DNA from: Sulfopaludibacter sp963835555
Lineage (GTDB): Bacteria > Acidobacteriota > Terriglobia > Bryobacterales > Bryobacteraceae
DNA length: 64,000 nt
Direction of reading: 5' to 3'
Assembly (NCBI GenBank): GCA_963835555.1
Contig: CAWIGC010000037.1
Span: 28,105-92,104, forward strand
How positions within the stretch are numbered: position 1 is the first letter of the stretch; every line of letters begins with the position of its first letter. The notes beneath the pieces were generated by a model. The model had not been told where the DNA came from and ran no database searches. It saw nothing but the letters and a program-made list of their open reading frames with translations. The translations under genes were made by a program, and so were the position numbers. Of this stretch, positions 15,262 through 24,459 are shown piece by piece.

Positions 15262-15267
15262 TATAAT
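15262..15267 (+). promoter_or_regulatory. -10 element upstream of galT
   Basis: A perfect TATAAT lies 43 bases before the galT start. Unlike many genes here it would give a leader of about 35 bases, which carries AGGAG (15297-15301) nine bases before the TTG. A 15-codon frame from ATG 15281 overlaps the galT start. Confidence 0.5.
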
Positions 15268-15310
15268 CGTTTGTTACAAATGCGAAAACAGCGTTCAGGA
15301 GTCCTGCCTT

Positions 15311-16312
15311 TTGCCCGAGCTACGTAAGGATCCCATCACGGGTCGATGGGTGATCATCGCGACCGACCGCGCCAAGCGCCCCAGCGATTTCATCCGCCAC
15401 TCCGTGCCTCCGCCCAAAAACGGTATCTGCCCCTTCGATTACGGCAACGAACACAAGACGCCGCCGGAAATCATCGCCTACCGGAATAGCGGGAATCGCG
15501 ATGAGCCGGGCTGGCGGGTGCGCGTGGTGGCCAACAAGTTTCCGGTGTTGGGCATCGAAGGCGAGCTCAACCGCCAGGGCGAAGGCATGTACGACAAGAT
15601 GAACGGCATCGGCGCCCACGAGGTGATCATCGAGACGCCGGACCACGCGGCCACCCTGGGCGAAATGCCGGAACGACAGATCGAGGAAGTGCTCTGGGCC
15701 TTTAAGGACCGCGTCAACGATCTGAAGAAGGACAGGCGCTTCCGGTACATCCTGCTGTTCAAGAATCATGGCGAGGCCGCCGGCGCGTCGCTGGAACATC
15801 CGCACTGCCAGTTGATCGCGCTACCCGTAATTCCCAAGCGCGTCAAGGAAGAAGTGGATGGCGCGCGGCTGTTCTACGAACTCAAAGAACGCTGCATCTA
15901 CTGCGACATTATCCGGCAGGAGAGCGCCGCCGGCAGCCGCCTGGTGATGGAAACCGACCGCTTCACGGTGCTGGAACCGTACGCGCCGCGTTTTCCGTTC
16001 GAAACGTGGATCCTGCCTAAGCGGCACGAATCGCATTTTGAAGATTCCGATGCGGCCACACTGCAGAATATGGCCTGGATTCTGCGCTCCACCATGCGGA
16101 AGATCGATCGCGTGCTGGAGCGGCCGGCATTCAACTTCATCGTGCACAGCGCTCCGGTACAGGATCCGGCACTGCCGCACTATCATTGGCACATGGAAGT
16201 GATTCCGAAACTGACCAAGGTGGCGGGCTTCGAATGGGGCACCGGATTCTATATCAATCCCACGCCGCCGGAGGAATCGGCGAAATTCCTGCGCGAGGCG
16301 GGATTGGGCTGA
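15311..16312 (+). CDS. galT: Galactose-1-phosphate uridylyltransferase
   Basis: About 333 residues, starting at TTG 15311 behind AGGAG (PELRKDPITGRWVIIA). It transfers UMP from UDP-glucose to galactose-1-phosphate in the Leloir pathway. Two HIT-like halves are present. The nucleophile histidine lies in ASLEHPHCQL, and the second half has SAPVQDPALPHYHWHMEV. The N-terminal zinc motif, usually CPxC, reads ICPFDYGNE, so the second cysteine is an aspartate. An activity with other sugar phosphates cannot be excluded. No other gal gene is nearby. Confidence 0.88.
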   Translation: MPELRKDPITGRWVIIATDRAKRPSDFIRHSVPPPKNGICPFDYGNEHKTPPEIIAYRNSGNRDEPGWRVRVVANKFPVLGIEGELNRQGEGMYDKMNGIGAHEVIIETPDHAATLGEMPERQIEEVLWAFKDRVNDLKKDRRFRYILLFKNHGEAAGASLEHPHCQLIALPVIPKRVKEEVDGARLFYELKERCIYCDIIRQESAAGSRLVMETDRFTVLEPYAPRFPFETWILPKRHESHFEDSDAATLQNMAWILRSTMRKIDRVLERPAFNFIVHSAPVQDPALPHYHWHMEVIPKLTKVAGFEWGTGFYINPTPPEESAKFLREAGLG

Positions 16313-16384
16313 CGGTTGCGCGCGCGATGTAAGGTCTGGTATAAACGCTAATCGTTCCGGAGTGCCGGGGATGGGTTGGCAGCG

Positions 16385-17014
16385 ATGCCGGAGAAGAAGA
16401 AAACCACGGTGGCAAAAAGTCTCGATGCGAGTGTCAACAAGGCACAGCCGCCCACGCCGGTCAGGACCGTGGAACCGGCGCCCGCTGCCGGATCTTCCTC
16501 CGCGGCGCCCGGCGGCCCGCATCCGGCGAGTGCACAGAAGCAGTTCAGCGCCTTCGAGCAGGCCATGAAGCTGTTCCACACGCGCAATCTGAAAGAGGCG
16601 CGCGAACTGTTCCGGCTTGCGGCACAGGGACCTGAACGCGATGTAGCCAACCGCGCGCGCCTGCACGTTTCCATGTGCGACCGGCGGTTGGAGCAGACCA
16701 CGGTGAGCCTGGGCTCGGCCGAGGATTGCTACAACTACGGAATCGCCCTGCTGAATACGCGCAATGCCGCCGAAGCGCGCGCATACCTGGAAAAAGGCTT
16801 ACTGATGGCTCCCGGAGCGGAGCATATTCTGTATGCACTGGCGCTGGCGCAAGCCATGAGCGGCGAACTCCTGGCCGCTTCGGAGAATCTGCGCCGCGCC
16901 ATAGAACTGGAACCCCGGAACCGCATGATGGCCCGGCAGGAAACCGACTTCGCGCATCTGGCAAACCAGCCGCCGTTTGACAGCCTGCTGTATCCGGAGA
17001 AGAAAGGCTGGTAG
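16385..17014 (+). CDS. TPR-type protein
   Basis: About 209 residues. A Lys/Ala/Pro-rich N-terminus (PEKKKTTVAKSL, then about 40 disordered residues) precedes TPR-like helices: FEQAMKLFHTRNLKEARELFRLAA, YNYGIALLNTRNAAEARAYLEKGL and AENLRRAIELEPRN. No signal peptide. TATAAA at 16340 could be its promoter. It ends eight bases before yvcK, so it is probably in one operon with yvcK and glmU. A scaffold role in envelope synthesis is only suggested by that position. Confidence 0.75.
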   Translation: MPEKKKTTVAKSLDASVNKAQPPTPVRTVEPAPAAGSSSAAPGGPHPASAQKQFSAFEQAMKLFHTRNLKEARELFRLAAQGPERDVANRARLHVSMCDRRLEQTTVSLGSAEDCYNYGIALLNTRNAAEARAYLEKGLLMAPGAEHILYALALAQAMSGELLAASENLRRAIELEPRNRMMARQETDFAHLANQPPFDSLLYPEKKGW

Positions 17015-17022
17015 GGGACCAT

Positions 17023-18027
17023 TTGACTGATTCCTCGCCTTTGCGCGTGGTATCGATCGGCGGCGGCAACGGACTTTCGGCTCTGCTCCAGGGTCTGAAA
17101 CAGTACGCCCGCGCGGGCGATTCCAATTTTCCCGGCGCCGATATCACGGCCATCGTCACCGTGACCGACGACGGTGGAAGCTCCGGACGTCTGCGCCGCG
17201 AATTCGACGTGCTGCCGCCGGGCGACATCCGCAACTGCATGGTGGCGCTGAGCGAGGATTCCGCGCTGCTCTCGCGCCTGTTCCAGCACCGTTTCGAACA
17301 CGGCCGCGGATTGAAGGGCCACAGTTTCGGAAACCTGTTCCTGATGGCTCTGACGCAGATCATGGGAGATTTCCCGGACGCCATCCGGGTCTCTTCGGAA
17401 GTGCTCAAGATCGCCGGACGCATTTATCCCTCGACCACCACGAACGTGACGCTGGCCGCCACCCTGGCGAACGGCGCGAAGGTAGCGGGCGAAACCAGAA
17501 TCAGCCGCAGCACCCAACGCATCCGGCGTCTTCATCTGATTCCGGCGATCGCCAAGCCCCTGCCGGCCGCCTTGAGCGCACTGGCGGAGGCGGACGTGAT
17601 TACGCTGGGGCCGGGATCGCTCTTCACCAGCGTCATCCCCAACCTGCTGGTGCAAGGCATTCCGGCGGCGATCCGCAAATCGCCGGCGGTGAAGGCGTAC
17701 TTGGTGAACCTGATGTGGCAGCCTGGAGAGACCAGCCGGTTCACCGCCTCCGACCATATTCGCGCCATGCACCGTCATGCCGGAGGCGCGTTTCTGGATT
17801 ACGCGGTGGTGAACATCGGCGCCATCACGTCGGCGGTGAAAAAGCGCTACGCCAAAGAAGATGCCATGCCGGTGGAGAACGATATCGACGCGATTTTCAA
17901 AATGGGACTCAAAGTGATGGCGGGAAATCTGGCGCAACACGGCAAAAAAGTGAGGCACGACCCCGAAGCCACCGCCGCGGTGGTCATTAAACTGGCGCAA
18001 GAGGGACGGCGCCGCAAGGGCCAGTGA
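17023..18027 (+). CDS. yvcK: Gluconeogenesis factor YvcK/CofD-like protein
   Basis: A 334-residue protein starting at a TTG after GTAGGGGA. The glycine-rich loop VVSIGGGNGLSALLQGLK and the TDDGGSSGRLRREFDVLPPGDIRNC signature define the YvcK family, which binds UDP-sugars and controls carbon flow into cell-wall precursors in other bacteria. The glmU start overlaps its stop region. The pairing with a UDP-GlcNAc-forming enzyme fits that role. Confidence 0.92.
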   Translation: MTDSSPLRVVSIGGGNGLSALLQGLKQYARAGDSNFPGADITAIVTVTDDGGSSGRLRREFDVLPPGDIRNCMVALSEDSALLSRLFQHRFEHGRGLKGHSFGNLFLMALTQIMGDFPDAIRVSSEVLKIAGRIYPSTTTNVTLAATLANGAKVAGETRISRSTQRIRRLHLIPAIAKPLPAALSALAEADVITLGPGSLFTSVIPNLLVQGIPAAIRKSPAVKAYLVNLMWQPGETSRFTASDHIRAMHRHAGGAFLDYAVVNIGAITSAVKKRYAKEDAMPVENDIDAIFKMGLKVMAGNLAQHGKKVRHDPEATAAVVIKLAQEGRRRKGQ

Positions 18028-18038
18028 TAATAGAAAAG

Positions 18039-19436
18039 ATGGAAACTCCCGTAACCGTAGTCATTCTGGCCGCCGGGCTGGGCACTCGCATGAAGTCGCG
18101 CAAGGCCAAGGTGCTGCACCGCGCCGGCGGGCAGACTCTGGTGGAACACGTAGTGGAAACCGCACTCGAATTGACCCCGCCGGATCGCGTCTTCGTGGTG
18201 GTGGGACACCAGGCTGAGGCCGTACGGCAGACGGTGGCCGGCAAGGGAGTCGGCTTCATCGAACAGAAGGAGCAGAAGGGCACGGGCCACGCCCTGATGG
18301 TGGGCCGCGATGCCCTCGCGCACCTGGATGGCTTTCTGGTGGTGCTCTACGGCGATGGCCCGCTGATGCGGTCGGCCACGCTGCGACGCCTGGTGGAGGC
18401 GGAAACGGCCGGCGGCGGCGCGGGCGTTCTGCTCTCGGCCGAGATGGACGATCCCACGGGCTATGGCCGCGTAATTCGCGAGGCCGATGGCCGCGTCAGC
18501 GAAGTAGTGGAACAGAAGGCCGGCACCCCGGAACAACTGGCCATCCGCGAGGCCAACATGGGGATCTATTGCTATCGCGCGGACCTGTTCTGGAAGCACG
18601 TGGACGAGATCGTGCCCAACAATCCGGCCAACGAATATTACCTCACCGACATGGTGGGGATTCTCACTCGCGCCGGCCACCGCATGGACGCCCTGCGCAT
18701 GGACGATCCGGCCGAAGCCCTCGGCATCAACGACCGCGTGGAACTGGCGGACGTAGACCGGCTGCTGCGCGATCGCAAGGTGCGCGAACTGATGCTCGCC
18801 GGAGTGACCATCGAAAAGCCCGAAACCGTGACCATCGATAAGCATGTGCGGATCGGCATGGATACCGTGATCGAGCCGTTTGCGCAGATTCTGGGCGCGA
18901 GCACCATCGGCGAGAACTGCCGGATTGGCGCGTGCTCCATTGTCCGGAATTCGGAACTGGAGGACGACGTGGAGATCGTGCCGTTCACGATTGTGAACAC
19001 CTCCCATGTGGAGCGCGGGGTGAACTGCGGACCGTTCGCGCGGCTGCGCATGGAAAACTACGTCGAGGCCGGGGCGCACATCGGGAACTTCGTGGAGTTG
19101 AAGAAGACGCGTCTGGGCGCGGGCGCCAAGGCCAATCACCTGGCCTACCTGGGCGATTCGCAAATCGGCGCCAAAACAAATATCGGCGCGGGAACCATCA
19201 CCTGCAACTACGATGGCTTTCACAAGCACCAGACGCAAATCGGCGAGGGCGCGTTTATCGGTAGTAATTCCACCCTGGTCGCGCCCATCGAAATTGGCGC
19301 GGGCGCGTACGTGGCGGCGGGGTCTGTGCTCACCGATCCGGTACCGGCGGACGCTCTGGCACTGGGCCGCGCGCGGCAGAGCCTGAAAGAGGGCTGGGCG
19401 GCAAAACGGCGGGCGTTGGGAAAGAAAAAGACATAG
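18039..19436 (+). CDS. glmU: Bifunctional N-acetylglucosamine-1-P uridyltransferase/GlcN-1-P acetyltransferase
   Basis: About 465 residues. The N-terminal pyrophosphorylase domain has LAAGLGTRMKSRKAKVLH, EQKGTGHAL and YGDGPLM. The C-terminal left-handed beta-helix has hexapeptide repeats (IGENCRIGACSIV, IGAKTNIGAGTITCNYDG) with the acetyltransferase residues. It makes UDP-GlcNAc for peptidoglycan and lipopolysaccharide. ATG 18039 gives the usual METPVTVVILAAG start; a GTG at 18024 overlapping the yvcK stop would add five residues. Confidence 0.96.
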   Translation: METPVTVVILAAGLGTRMKSRKAKVLHRAGGQTLVEHVVETALELTPPDRVFVVVGHQAEAVRQTVAGKGVGFIEQKEQKGTGHALMVGRDALAHLDGFLVVLYGDGPLMRSATLRRLVEAETAGGGAGVLLSAEMDDPTGYGRVIREADGRVSEVVEQKAGTPEQLAIREANMGIYCYRADLFWKHVDEIVPNNPANEYYLTDMVGILTRAGHRMDALRMDDPAEALGINDRVELADVDRLLRDRKVRELMLAGVTIEKPETVTIDKHVRIGMDTVIEPFAQILGASTIGENCRIGACSIVRNSELEDDVEIVPFTIVNTSHVERGVNCGPFARLRMENYVEAGAHIGNFVELKKTRLGAGAKANHLAYLGDSQIGAKTNIGAGTITCNYDGFHKHQTQIGEGAFIGSNSTLVAPIEIGAGAYVAAGSVLTDPVPADALALGRARQSLKEGWAAKRRALGKKKT

Positions 19437-19864
19437 ACGCAATGCCGTTCACCGGGCCGTGGCAAGGGACGTGTCCATGGGATGGAGACGGCCGCATGCG
19501 ACCTTTCGAGTAGCGTGATACGACCACTTAGGCGAGATGGACGATACGGCCAAGTGGCGCGGCTTGGACGCGCGTCTTTCAGTTGCTCCATTGTTTCCAC
19601 GGAAAGGCGGCCAATCCTGCGTTCAAGACGCACAGTTGGCATCGATCCTAATCCTTGAACGTTGGCTACGGATTCACGATCAAGGAACGGAAGCCGCGGT
19701 AGCGCTACTTCGTACGGACTGTTTCTCCGCTGTGTAGTGAGAGGCACGTACAAGACGAGAGCCCGCGGCGGGTCGGGGTCTTGGCGGGAAACAATGACGA
19801 CGGGACGCGTCTTGGCAGCGAGTCCCAAATCAGCCAGCCAGATCTCACCGGGTTGGGGGTTCAT
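19220..19864 (-). CDS. MazF/PemK-like toxin with aberrant C-terminus
   Basis: The first 97 residues (19574-19864) form a MazF/PemK endoribonuclease-like domain: PGEIWLADLG, TRPVVIVSR, YVPLTTQRR, VALPRLPFLDRESVANV and ERRIGRLSVETMEQLKDA. Such toxins usually end within a dozen residues of this point. Here the frame runs on for 117 codons, partly antisense to glmU, in sequence that looks non-coding. A shift to the next frame near 19570 would end the protein at 19528, so a frameshift is likely. The start overlaps the antitoxin stop (ATGA). Confidence 0.7.
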   Translation of the reverse strand: MNPQPGEIWLADLGLAAKTRPVVIVSRQDPDPPRALVLYVPLTTQRRNSPYEVALPRLPFLDRESVANVQGLGSMPTVRLERRIGRLSVETMEQLKDARPSRATWPYRPSRLSGRITLLERSHAAVSIPWTRPLPRPGERHCVYVFFFPNARRFAAQPSFRLCRARPSARASAGTGSVSTDPAATYAPAPISMGATRVELLPINAPSPICVWCL

Positions 19865-20028
19865 CGAGCAGGTCTAGAACCTCCTGCTCGGCGGCGCGCG
19901 CGCGCGATATCTAGGAGGTCGTGATCGGCAAGCTCGATAACCTCAGTGATGCGCTCCCTGGCTTCGGCCGCTGTCTCCGGTCTCCACTTACGCAACCGAG
20001 CATCGAGTTTCTCCGCCAGTGCATCCAT
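19861..20028 (-). CDS. Putative antitoxin partner, possibly frameshifted
   Basis: A 55-residue frame starting MDALAEKLDARLRKWRPE and continuing as a charged helix (AEARERITEVIELADHDLLDIA), typical of small antitoxins next to MazF-like toxins. After that it enters a GCGCGCGCGCGC run and reads as an Arg/Gly-rich tail. In the alternative frame the same bases would give RARAAEQEVLDLLDEP, which looks like a natural antitoxin end. A slip in the dinucleotide run is therefore suspected. Its stop overlaps the toxin start. Confidence 0.6.
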   Translation of the reverse strand: MDALAEKLDARLRKWRPETAAEARERITEVIELADHDLLDIARARRRAGGSRPAR

Positions 20029-20040
20029 GATTGCCGGCCC

Positions 20041-20355
20041 TCGCTGCTAGTTTAGCGCATCGAGCTTTCGTGATCCCGGTTTGCAATCGGTGAGAGTCGG
20101 GCAATAGCAGGGCGGCGTCCGGCGTTCTGGCGACGAACATGTCGTACTCAACGCTTCCTCTCTTATAATGAGCCAGCGTGCCGCCGGGCATAAACCGCTT
20201 GCCCAGAAGCTCGCTATCCACCACTTTGGTTTTCGGGAAGAGCCGCGAATCGTCGGGCGGCTTGGGCTTTTCGATTTTCTCCGCAACGGGAGCGGCGGCC
20301 GGTTTAGAATCCGTGCCGCAGGCGGTCCACAGGGCCGCCAGAAGAGCGACGCCAT
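20041..20355 (-). pseudogene. Decayed lipoprotein gene
   Basis: Directly after the stop of the VWA gene the minus strand encodes a lipoprotein-like start, VALLAALWTACGTDSKPAAAPV, with lipobox WTAC. It then reads VVDSELLGKRFMPGGTLAHYKRGSVEYDMFVA. The only ATG is out of frame by one base, suggesting a deletion near 20340. The C-terminus runs into the antitoxin gene, so the 3' part is missing. Most likely a small lipoprotein gene damaged when the toxin-antitoxin pair arrived. Confidence 0.5.
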
Positions 20356-20356
20356 T

Positions 20357-21271
20357 TTAGCGGAGGGCGCCGGACGGATGTCCGCCCCTCGCATAGTATC
20401 CCGAGCGCGTACGGACGGTGGCTCCGGGAACGTTGACCTGCACGTGGATCTTGCGATACGTGCCGTCCTGATTGGTGTTCGTGGGAGTATAGCCGACGAT
20501 GTATTGATTGCGGATTTCGTGCGCGATCTCCGGAGTGATGCGCTCGACTTCGGATACGTCGACGGGGAACCAGGCGCGGCCGCCGGTGGCGCGAGTCAGC
20601 TCTTCCAGGGATTCGCGGGCGCGCCCGGCGCTGGCCGGTTGCTCCGCCCCCAGCAGGCCAATGGCGTAAATGATCACGTCGAGCCGTTGGGCCGCTTCCA
20701 CCAGGCGTTGTTGGGACTCGATGCTGATGTTGTCTTCGCCGTCGGTGACGATCAGCAGCGCCTTCTTATCGTTTTTGGCATGGGCACGCATGTGGTCCAG
20801 CCCCACCACCAGGGCGTCGCGCATGGCGGTCTGACCCGAGGGGTGGCTGATGCGGAGGCTGCTCTCCAGCCGCTTCACGTCTGAGGTGAAATCCTGAGCC
20901 AGTTGGGCGTCCTCGTTGAAATTGAGGACGAATACTTCATCTTGCGGATTGGACAGCCGGACCATGGCGAGTGCTGCCGAATTTACACGGTCGCGCTTTT
21001 CTTTCATACTGGCGCTGTCGTCAATAACGAGGCCCATCGAGATGGGCACGTCCTCCTGGCGGAACACCTTGATCTCCTGAGTTTCGCCGTTCTCCTGCAC
21101 GGTGAAATCACTTTTAGGAAGTCCTTTGATGATCTTGCCATCTTTATCGAATACCGAGACATTCAGCACTACCAGGTCTGACTCGCTGCGAAATGTGATG
21201 AGAGGTGGCTGATCTTGTGTCCACAGCAGGCCGGCGACCACGAACACACAGAAGGCGCACCGCGACAACAT
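20357..21271 (-). CDS. VWA-domain protein (acidobacterial VWFA-related type), secreted
   Basis: About 304 residues from the ATG at 21271, with signal peptide MLSRCAFCVFVVAGLLWTQ. An N-terminal beta domain (LVVLNVSVFDKDGKIIKGL.KSDFTVQENG) is followed by a von Willebrand A domain with an intact MIDAS start, LVIDDSASMKEKRD, and ALLIVTDGEDN. The C-terminal part (NQYIVGYTPTNTNQDGTYRKI) is typical of the VWFA-related family common in Acidobacteriota. Role unknown, probably protein binding outside the cytoplasm. It is divergent from the BNR gene. Confidence 0.9.
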   Translation of the reverse strand: MLSRCAFCVFVVAGLLWTQDQPPLITFRSESDLVVLNVSVFDKDGKIIKGLPKSDFTVQENGETQEIKVFRQEDVPISMGLVIDDSASMKEKRDRVNSAALAMVRLSNPQDEVFVLNFNEDAQLAQDFTSDVKRLESSLRISHPSGQTAMRDALVVGLDHMRAHAKNDKKALLIVTDGEDNISIESQQRLVEAAQRLDVIIYAIGLLGAEQPASAGRARESLEELTRATGGRAWFPVDVSEVERITPEIAHEIRNQYIVGYTPTNTNQDGTYRKIHVQVNVPGATVRTRSGYYARGGHPSGALR

Positions 21272-21323
21272 ATGAGGACAACAGCACGTGACTGGCCATT
21301 TATGTAAAACTGAAATGCACGTC

Positions 21324-24300
21324 ATGCGCTTACGCCTTCTTTCCCTCACCCTTTTGGTTTCCGCCGCGGCTTTCCCGCAGATGGACGAAAAACTTTGGAA
21401 AGGTCTGAAATACAGGCTCATTGGGCCATTCCGCGGCGGCCGTGTGCTGGCCGTCACCGGCGTTCCGGGAGATCCGGAGAGCTTTTATTTCGGAGCGGCT
21501 TCGGGCGGCGTCTGGAAAACCACCGATGCCGGCGCATCGTGGAAACCCATCTTCGATCACGAGCAGATTGCTTCCATCGGGGCCATCGCGGTGGCTCCTT
21601 CCGACCCCAACATCCTATATGTGGGAAGCGGCGAAGCGTGCCTGCGCGGAAACATTTCGTACGGCGACGGCGTCTACAAGTCCACAGACGCCGGAAAGAC
21701 GTGGACGAATATCGGGCTGCGCGACACGCGTCACATCGGGCGCGTCATCGTGCATCCCCGCGATCCAAATACCGTACTGGTGGCGGGCGTGGGCCACGCC
21801 TTCGGGCCAAACACCGAGCGCGGCATCTTCCGCACAACCGATGGCGGAAAGACCTGGAGTAAGGTGCTGTACGTGGACGACCGGACCGGCGGGATTGACG
21901 TGGAGTTCGATCCCAACAATGCGAATATCGTGTTCGCCGCCATGTACCAGGTGCGCCGCATGCCGTGGACCTTCGAGAGCGGCGGCCCGGGAAGCGGGCT
22001 GTACCGGTCCGCCGATGGAGGCGTGACGTGGACCCATCTGCAAGGCCACGGCCTGCCCGAAGGACCGCTGGGGCGCATTACGGTATCGGTGTCGGCCGCC
22101 GATTCCAACCGCGTATACGCCCTGATCGAAGCCGACAAAGGCGGCCTGTTCCGGTCCGACGATGGCGGCGAAAAGTGGGAGCTGATCAACGACGACCAGA
22201 AATACCGCCAGCGGGCCTGGTATTTCAGCCACATTTTTGCGGATCCCAAGAACGCCGATGCGGTGTACGTGCTGAACACCGGGATGTTCCGCTCCACCGA
22301 TGCCGGCAAGACCTTTACGCTGCTGCCGGCGCCGCATGGCGATCACCACGGGCTGTGGATCGACCCGGTGAATCCGCTGCGCATGATCAACGGCAACGAT
22401 GGCGGGGCCACCATCAGCATCGATGGCGGCAAGACGTGGAGCACGCAGAACAACCAGCCGACGGCGCAGTTTTACCACGTGGCCACGGACAATCGCTTTC
22501 CCTACTACGTTTACGGAGCGCAGCAGGACAACACGTCGCTGGCCACGGCGAGCTGGAGCGATGCCGGCGTGATCTCCATGCGCAACTGGTACGAAGTGGC
22601 GGGCGGCGAAAGCGCATACCTGGCGCCGGATCCGCGCAACGACATGATTCTCTATGCGGCCGGACAGGGCGTGACCCGCTTCGATAAACGCAGCGAGCAG
22701 GCGTTTGATATTTCGCCGATGCCCATCAACTCCTCCGGTCATGGCGTGGGCGACTTTCCGCACCGCTTCCAGTGGACCGAACCGATTCTGTTTTCGCCGC
22801 ACGACCCAAGCGTGATCTATACGGCGGGCGAAGTGGTTTTCAAGAGCGCCAATCAGGGGAAGAGCTGGACCGTCATCAGCCCGGATTTGACCCGCAACGA
22901 TAAGTCGAAGCAAGTTTCGTCGGGCGGGGTCATCACCAAGGACAACACCAGCGTCGAGTACTATGACACGGTGTTCACGCTGGCGGAATCGCCGGTGGCG
23001 AAGGGGTTGCTGTGGGCGGGGAGCGACGATGGGCTGATCCACGTGACACGCAACGGCGGCAAGAACTGGGACAACGTGACGCCGCGGGATCTGCCCGAGT
23101 GGAGTATGATCAGCCTGATTGAGGCCTCGCCGCACGATGCCGGAACCGCATACGCGGCCGTAGACAGTCACAAACTGGACGACATTCGCCCGTACATCTA
23201 CCGGACGACGGATTATGGCAAGACCTGGACCGCGATTGCGGCGGGCATTCCCGAGGGCGCTTACGTGCATGCGGTGCGCGAAGATCCCAAGCGCAAGGGT
23301 TTGCTCTACGCTGGAACCGAAAAGGGCGTCTGGATTTCCTTCGATGCGGGAGCGCACTGGGAGTCGCTGCAACTGAATCTGCCGGTAGTTCCGGTGCACG
23401 ACCTGGTGATTAAGAACGACGACCTGGTGGTGGCCACGCATGGCCGGGCATTCTGGATTCTGGACGATGTGACGCCGCTGCGGAATTGGACGGACCGGAC
23501 GGCCGGTTCCGATGCCGTCCTGTTTCCGGCCCGGCCGTCGATTCGGGTACGGTTTCCGGACGAGGTCAATAAGCGGCAGCCCGTGGGTGAAAATCCGGCG
23601 GCGGGAGCGGTGTTGACGTATTACTTGAAGAGCGCGCCGAAGGGTGAGGTGAAACTCGAAATCCTGGACGCTCAGGGCAACATAGTCAAGAGCTATTCGA
23701 GCGTGAAGAAGGCCGACGTGGAAGGTCCGGCGGAATGGCCGGACGTGCAAAAGCTGAATGAACAGCTTCCCGCCGAAGCGGGGATGAACCGGTTTCCGTG
23801 GAACTTGCGGTATGAAGATCCGGTGAAGATTCCCGGGGCGTTCTTCGAAGGCGATACCGCGCCGAAGGGCTCCATGGCGCTGCCTGGAATGTACCAGGCG
23901 AAGCTGACGGTGGGGGGCAAGAGCCAGACGGTGCCGGTGGAAGTGAAGGTAGACCCGCGGGCCACCGCCACCGCGGCGGACTTACAGAAGCAGTTCGACC
24001 TGGAGCAGCAGATTAGCCGGCGGCTGACCGTGCTGCACAAGACCGTCAATCAACTGCGCGACCTGCGCGGGCAGGTCGAGGCGATGAATCGCAAGTACAC
24101 TGGGGCGGCGGCGTGGGAACCTGTTCATGCCGGTGCTGAGGATCTGGTGAAGAAGCTGACGGCACTGGAAGAGCAACTGGTGCAGACGAAGACCAGGAGC
24201 ACCGAAGGCGACCTGAACTTTCCGACCATGCTGGATGAGCAACTCACCTATCTGAGCTTCGCGGTGGATGCGGGCGATGCCGCCCCGACCGATGCCGAGG

Positions 24301-24440
24301 TGGAGACATTCCAGATGTTGAGCGGGAAGATTCAGGAACAACTCAACAAGTGGGACGGCGTTCTAAGTCAGGATCTGAACACATTGAACCGCGCAGTAGA
24401 GAAGCAGAAGATTCCCCTCATCGACGCGCGGGGGCGGTAA
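21324..24440 (+). CDS. Secreted Asp-box (BNR/sortilin-like) beta-propeller protein
   Basis: About 1,038 residues from the ATG at 21324, starting with signal peptide MRLRLLSLTLLVSAAAFPQ. At least ten Asp-box motifs (S/T-x-D-x-G-x-T/S-W type) occur from residue 70 to 700, for example TTDAGASW, STDAGKTW, TTDGGKTW, SDDGGEKW, RNGGKNW and TTDYGKTW, building one or two propellers of the BNR/sortilin kind. A beta-rich domain and a helical C-terminal region (LEQQISRRLTVLHKTVNQLRDLRGQ) follow. Family members are often labelled glycosyl hydrolase without proof. No catalytic residues can be assigned. Confidence 0.9.
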   Translation: MRLRLLSLTLLVSAAAFPQMDEKLWKGLKYRLIGPFRGGRVLAVTGVPGDPESFYFGAASGGVWKTTDAGASWKPIFDHEQIASIGAIAVAPSDPNILYVGSGEACLRGNISYGDGVYKSTDAGKTWTNIGLRDTRHIGRVIVHPRDPNTVLVAGVGHAFGPNTERGIFRTTDGGKTWSKVLYVDDRTGGIDVEFDPNNANIVFAAMYQVRRMPWTFESGGPGSGLYRSADGGVTWTHLQGHGLPEGPLGRITVSVSAADSNRVYALIEADKGGLFRSDDGGEKWELINDDQKYRQRAWYFSHIFADPKNADAVYVLNTGMFRSTDAGKTFTLLPAPHGDHHGLWIDPVNPLRMINGNDGGATISIDGGKTWSTQNNQPTAQFYHVATDNRFPYYVYGAQQDNTSLATASWSDAGVISMRNWYEVAGGESAYLAPDPRNDMILYAAGQGVTRFDKRSEQAFDISPMPINSSGHGVGDFPHRFQWTEPILFSPHDPSVIYTAGEVVFKSANQGKSWTVISPDLTRNDKSKQVSSGGVITKDNTSVEYYDTVFTLAESPVAKGLLWAGSDDGLIHVTRNGGKNWDNVTPRDLPEWSMISLIEASPHDAGTAYAAVDSHKLDDIRPYIYRTTDYGKTWTAIAAGIPEGAYVHAVREDPKRKGLLYAGTEKGVWISFDAGAHWESLQLNLPVVPVHDLVIKNDDLVVATHGRAFWILDDVTPLRNWTDRTAGSDAVLFPARPSIRVRFPDEVNKRQPVGENPAAGAVLTYYLKSAPKGEVKLEILDAQGNIVKSYSSVKKADVEGPAEWPDVQKLNEQLPAEAGMNRFPWNLRYEDPVKIPGAFFEGDTAPKGSMALPGMYQAKLTVGGKSQTVPVEVKVDPRATATAADLQKQFDLEQQISRRLTVLHKTVNQLRDLRGQVEAMNRKYTGAAAWEPVHAGAEDLVKKLTALEEQLVQTKTRSTEGDLNFPTMLDEQLTYLSFAVDAGDAAPTDAEVETFQMLSGKIQEQLNKWDGVLSQDLNTLNRAVEKQKIPLIDARGR

Positions 24441-24459
24441 GACAAGCGCTAAGCGGCGT

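Noticed and set aside
17847..19442. 531-residue minus-strand ORF opposite glmU
   Set aside because: Shadow of glmU and yvcK, no domain recognisable.
21615..23750. 711-residue minus-strand ORF opposite the BNR gene
   Set aside because: Antisense shadow; no domain, and the plus strand has repeated Asp-box motifs.
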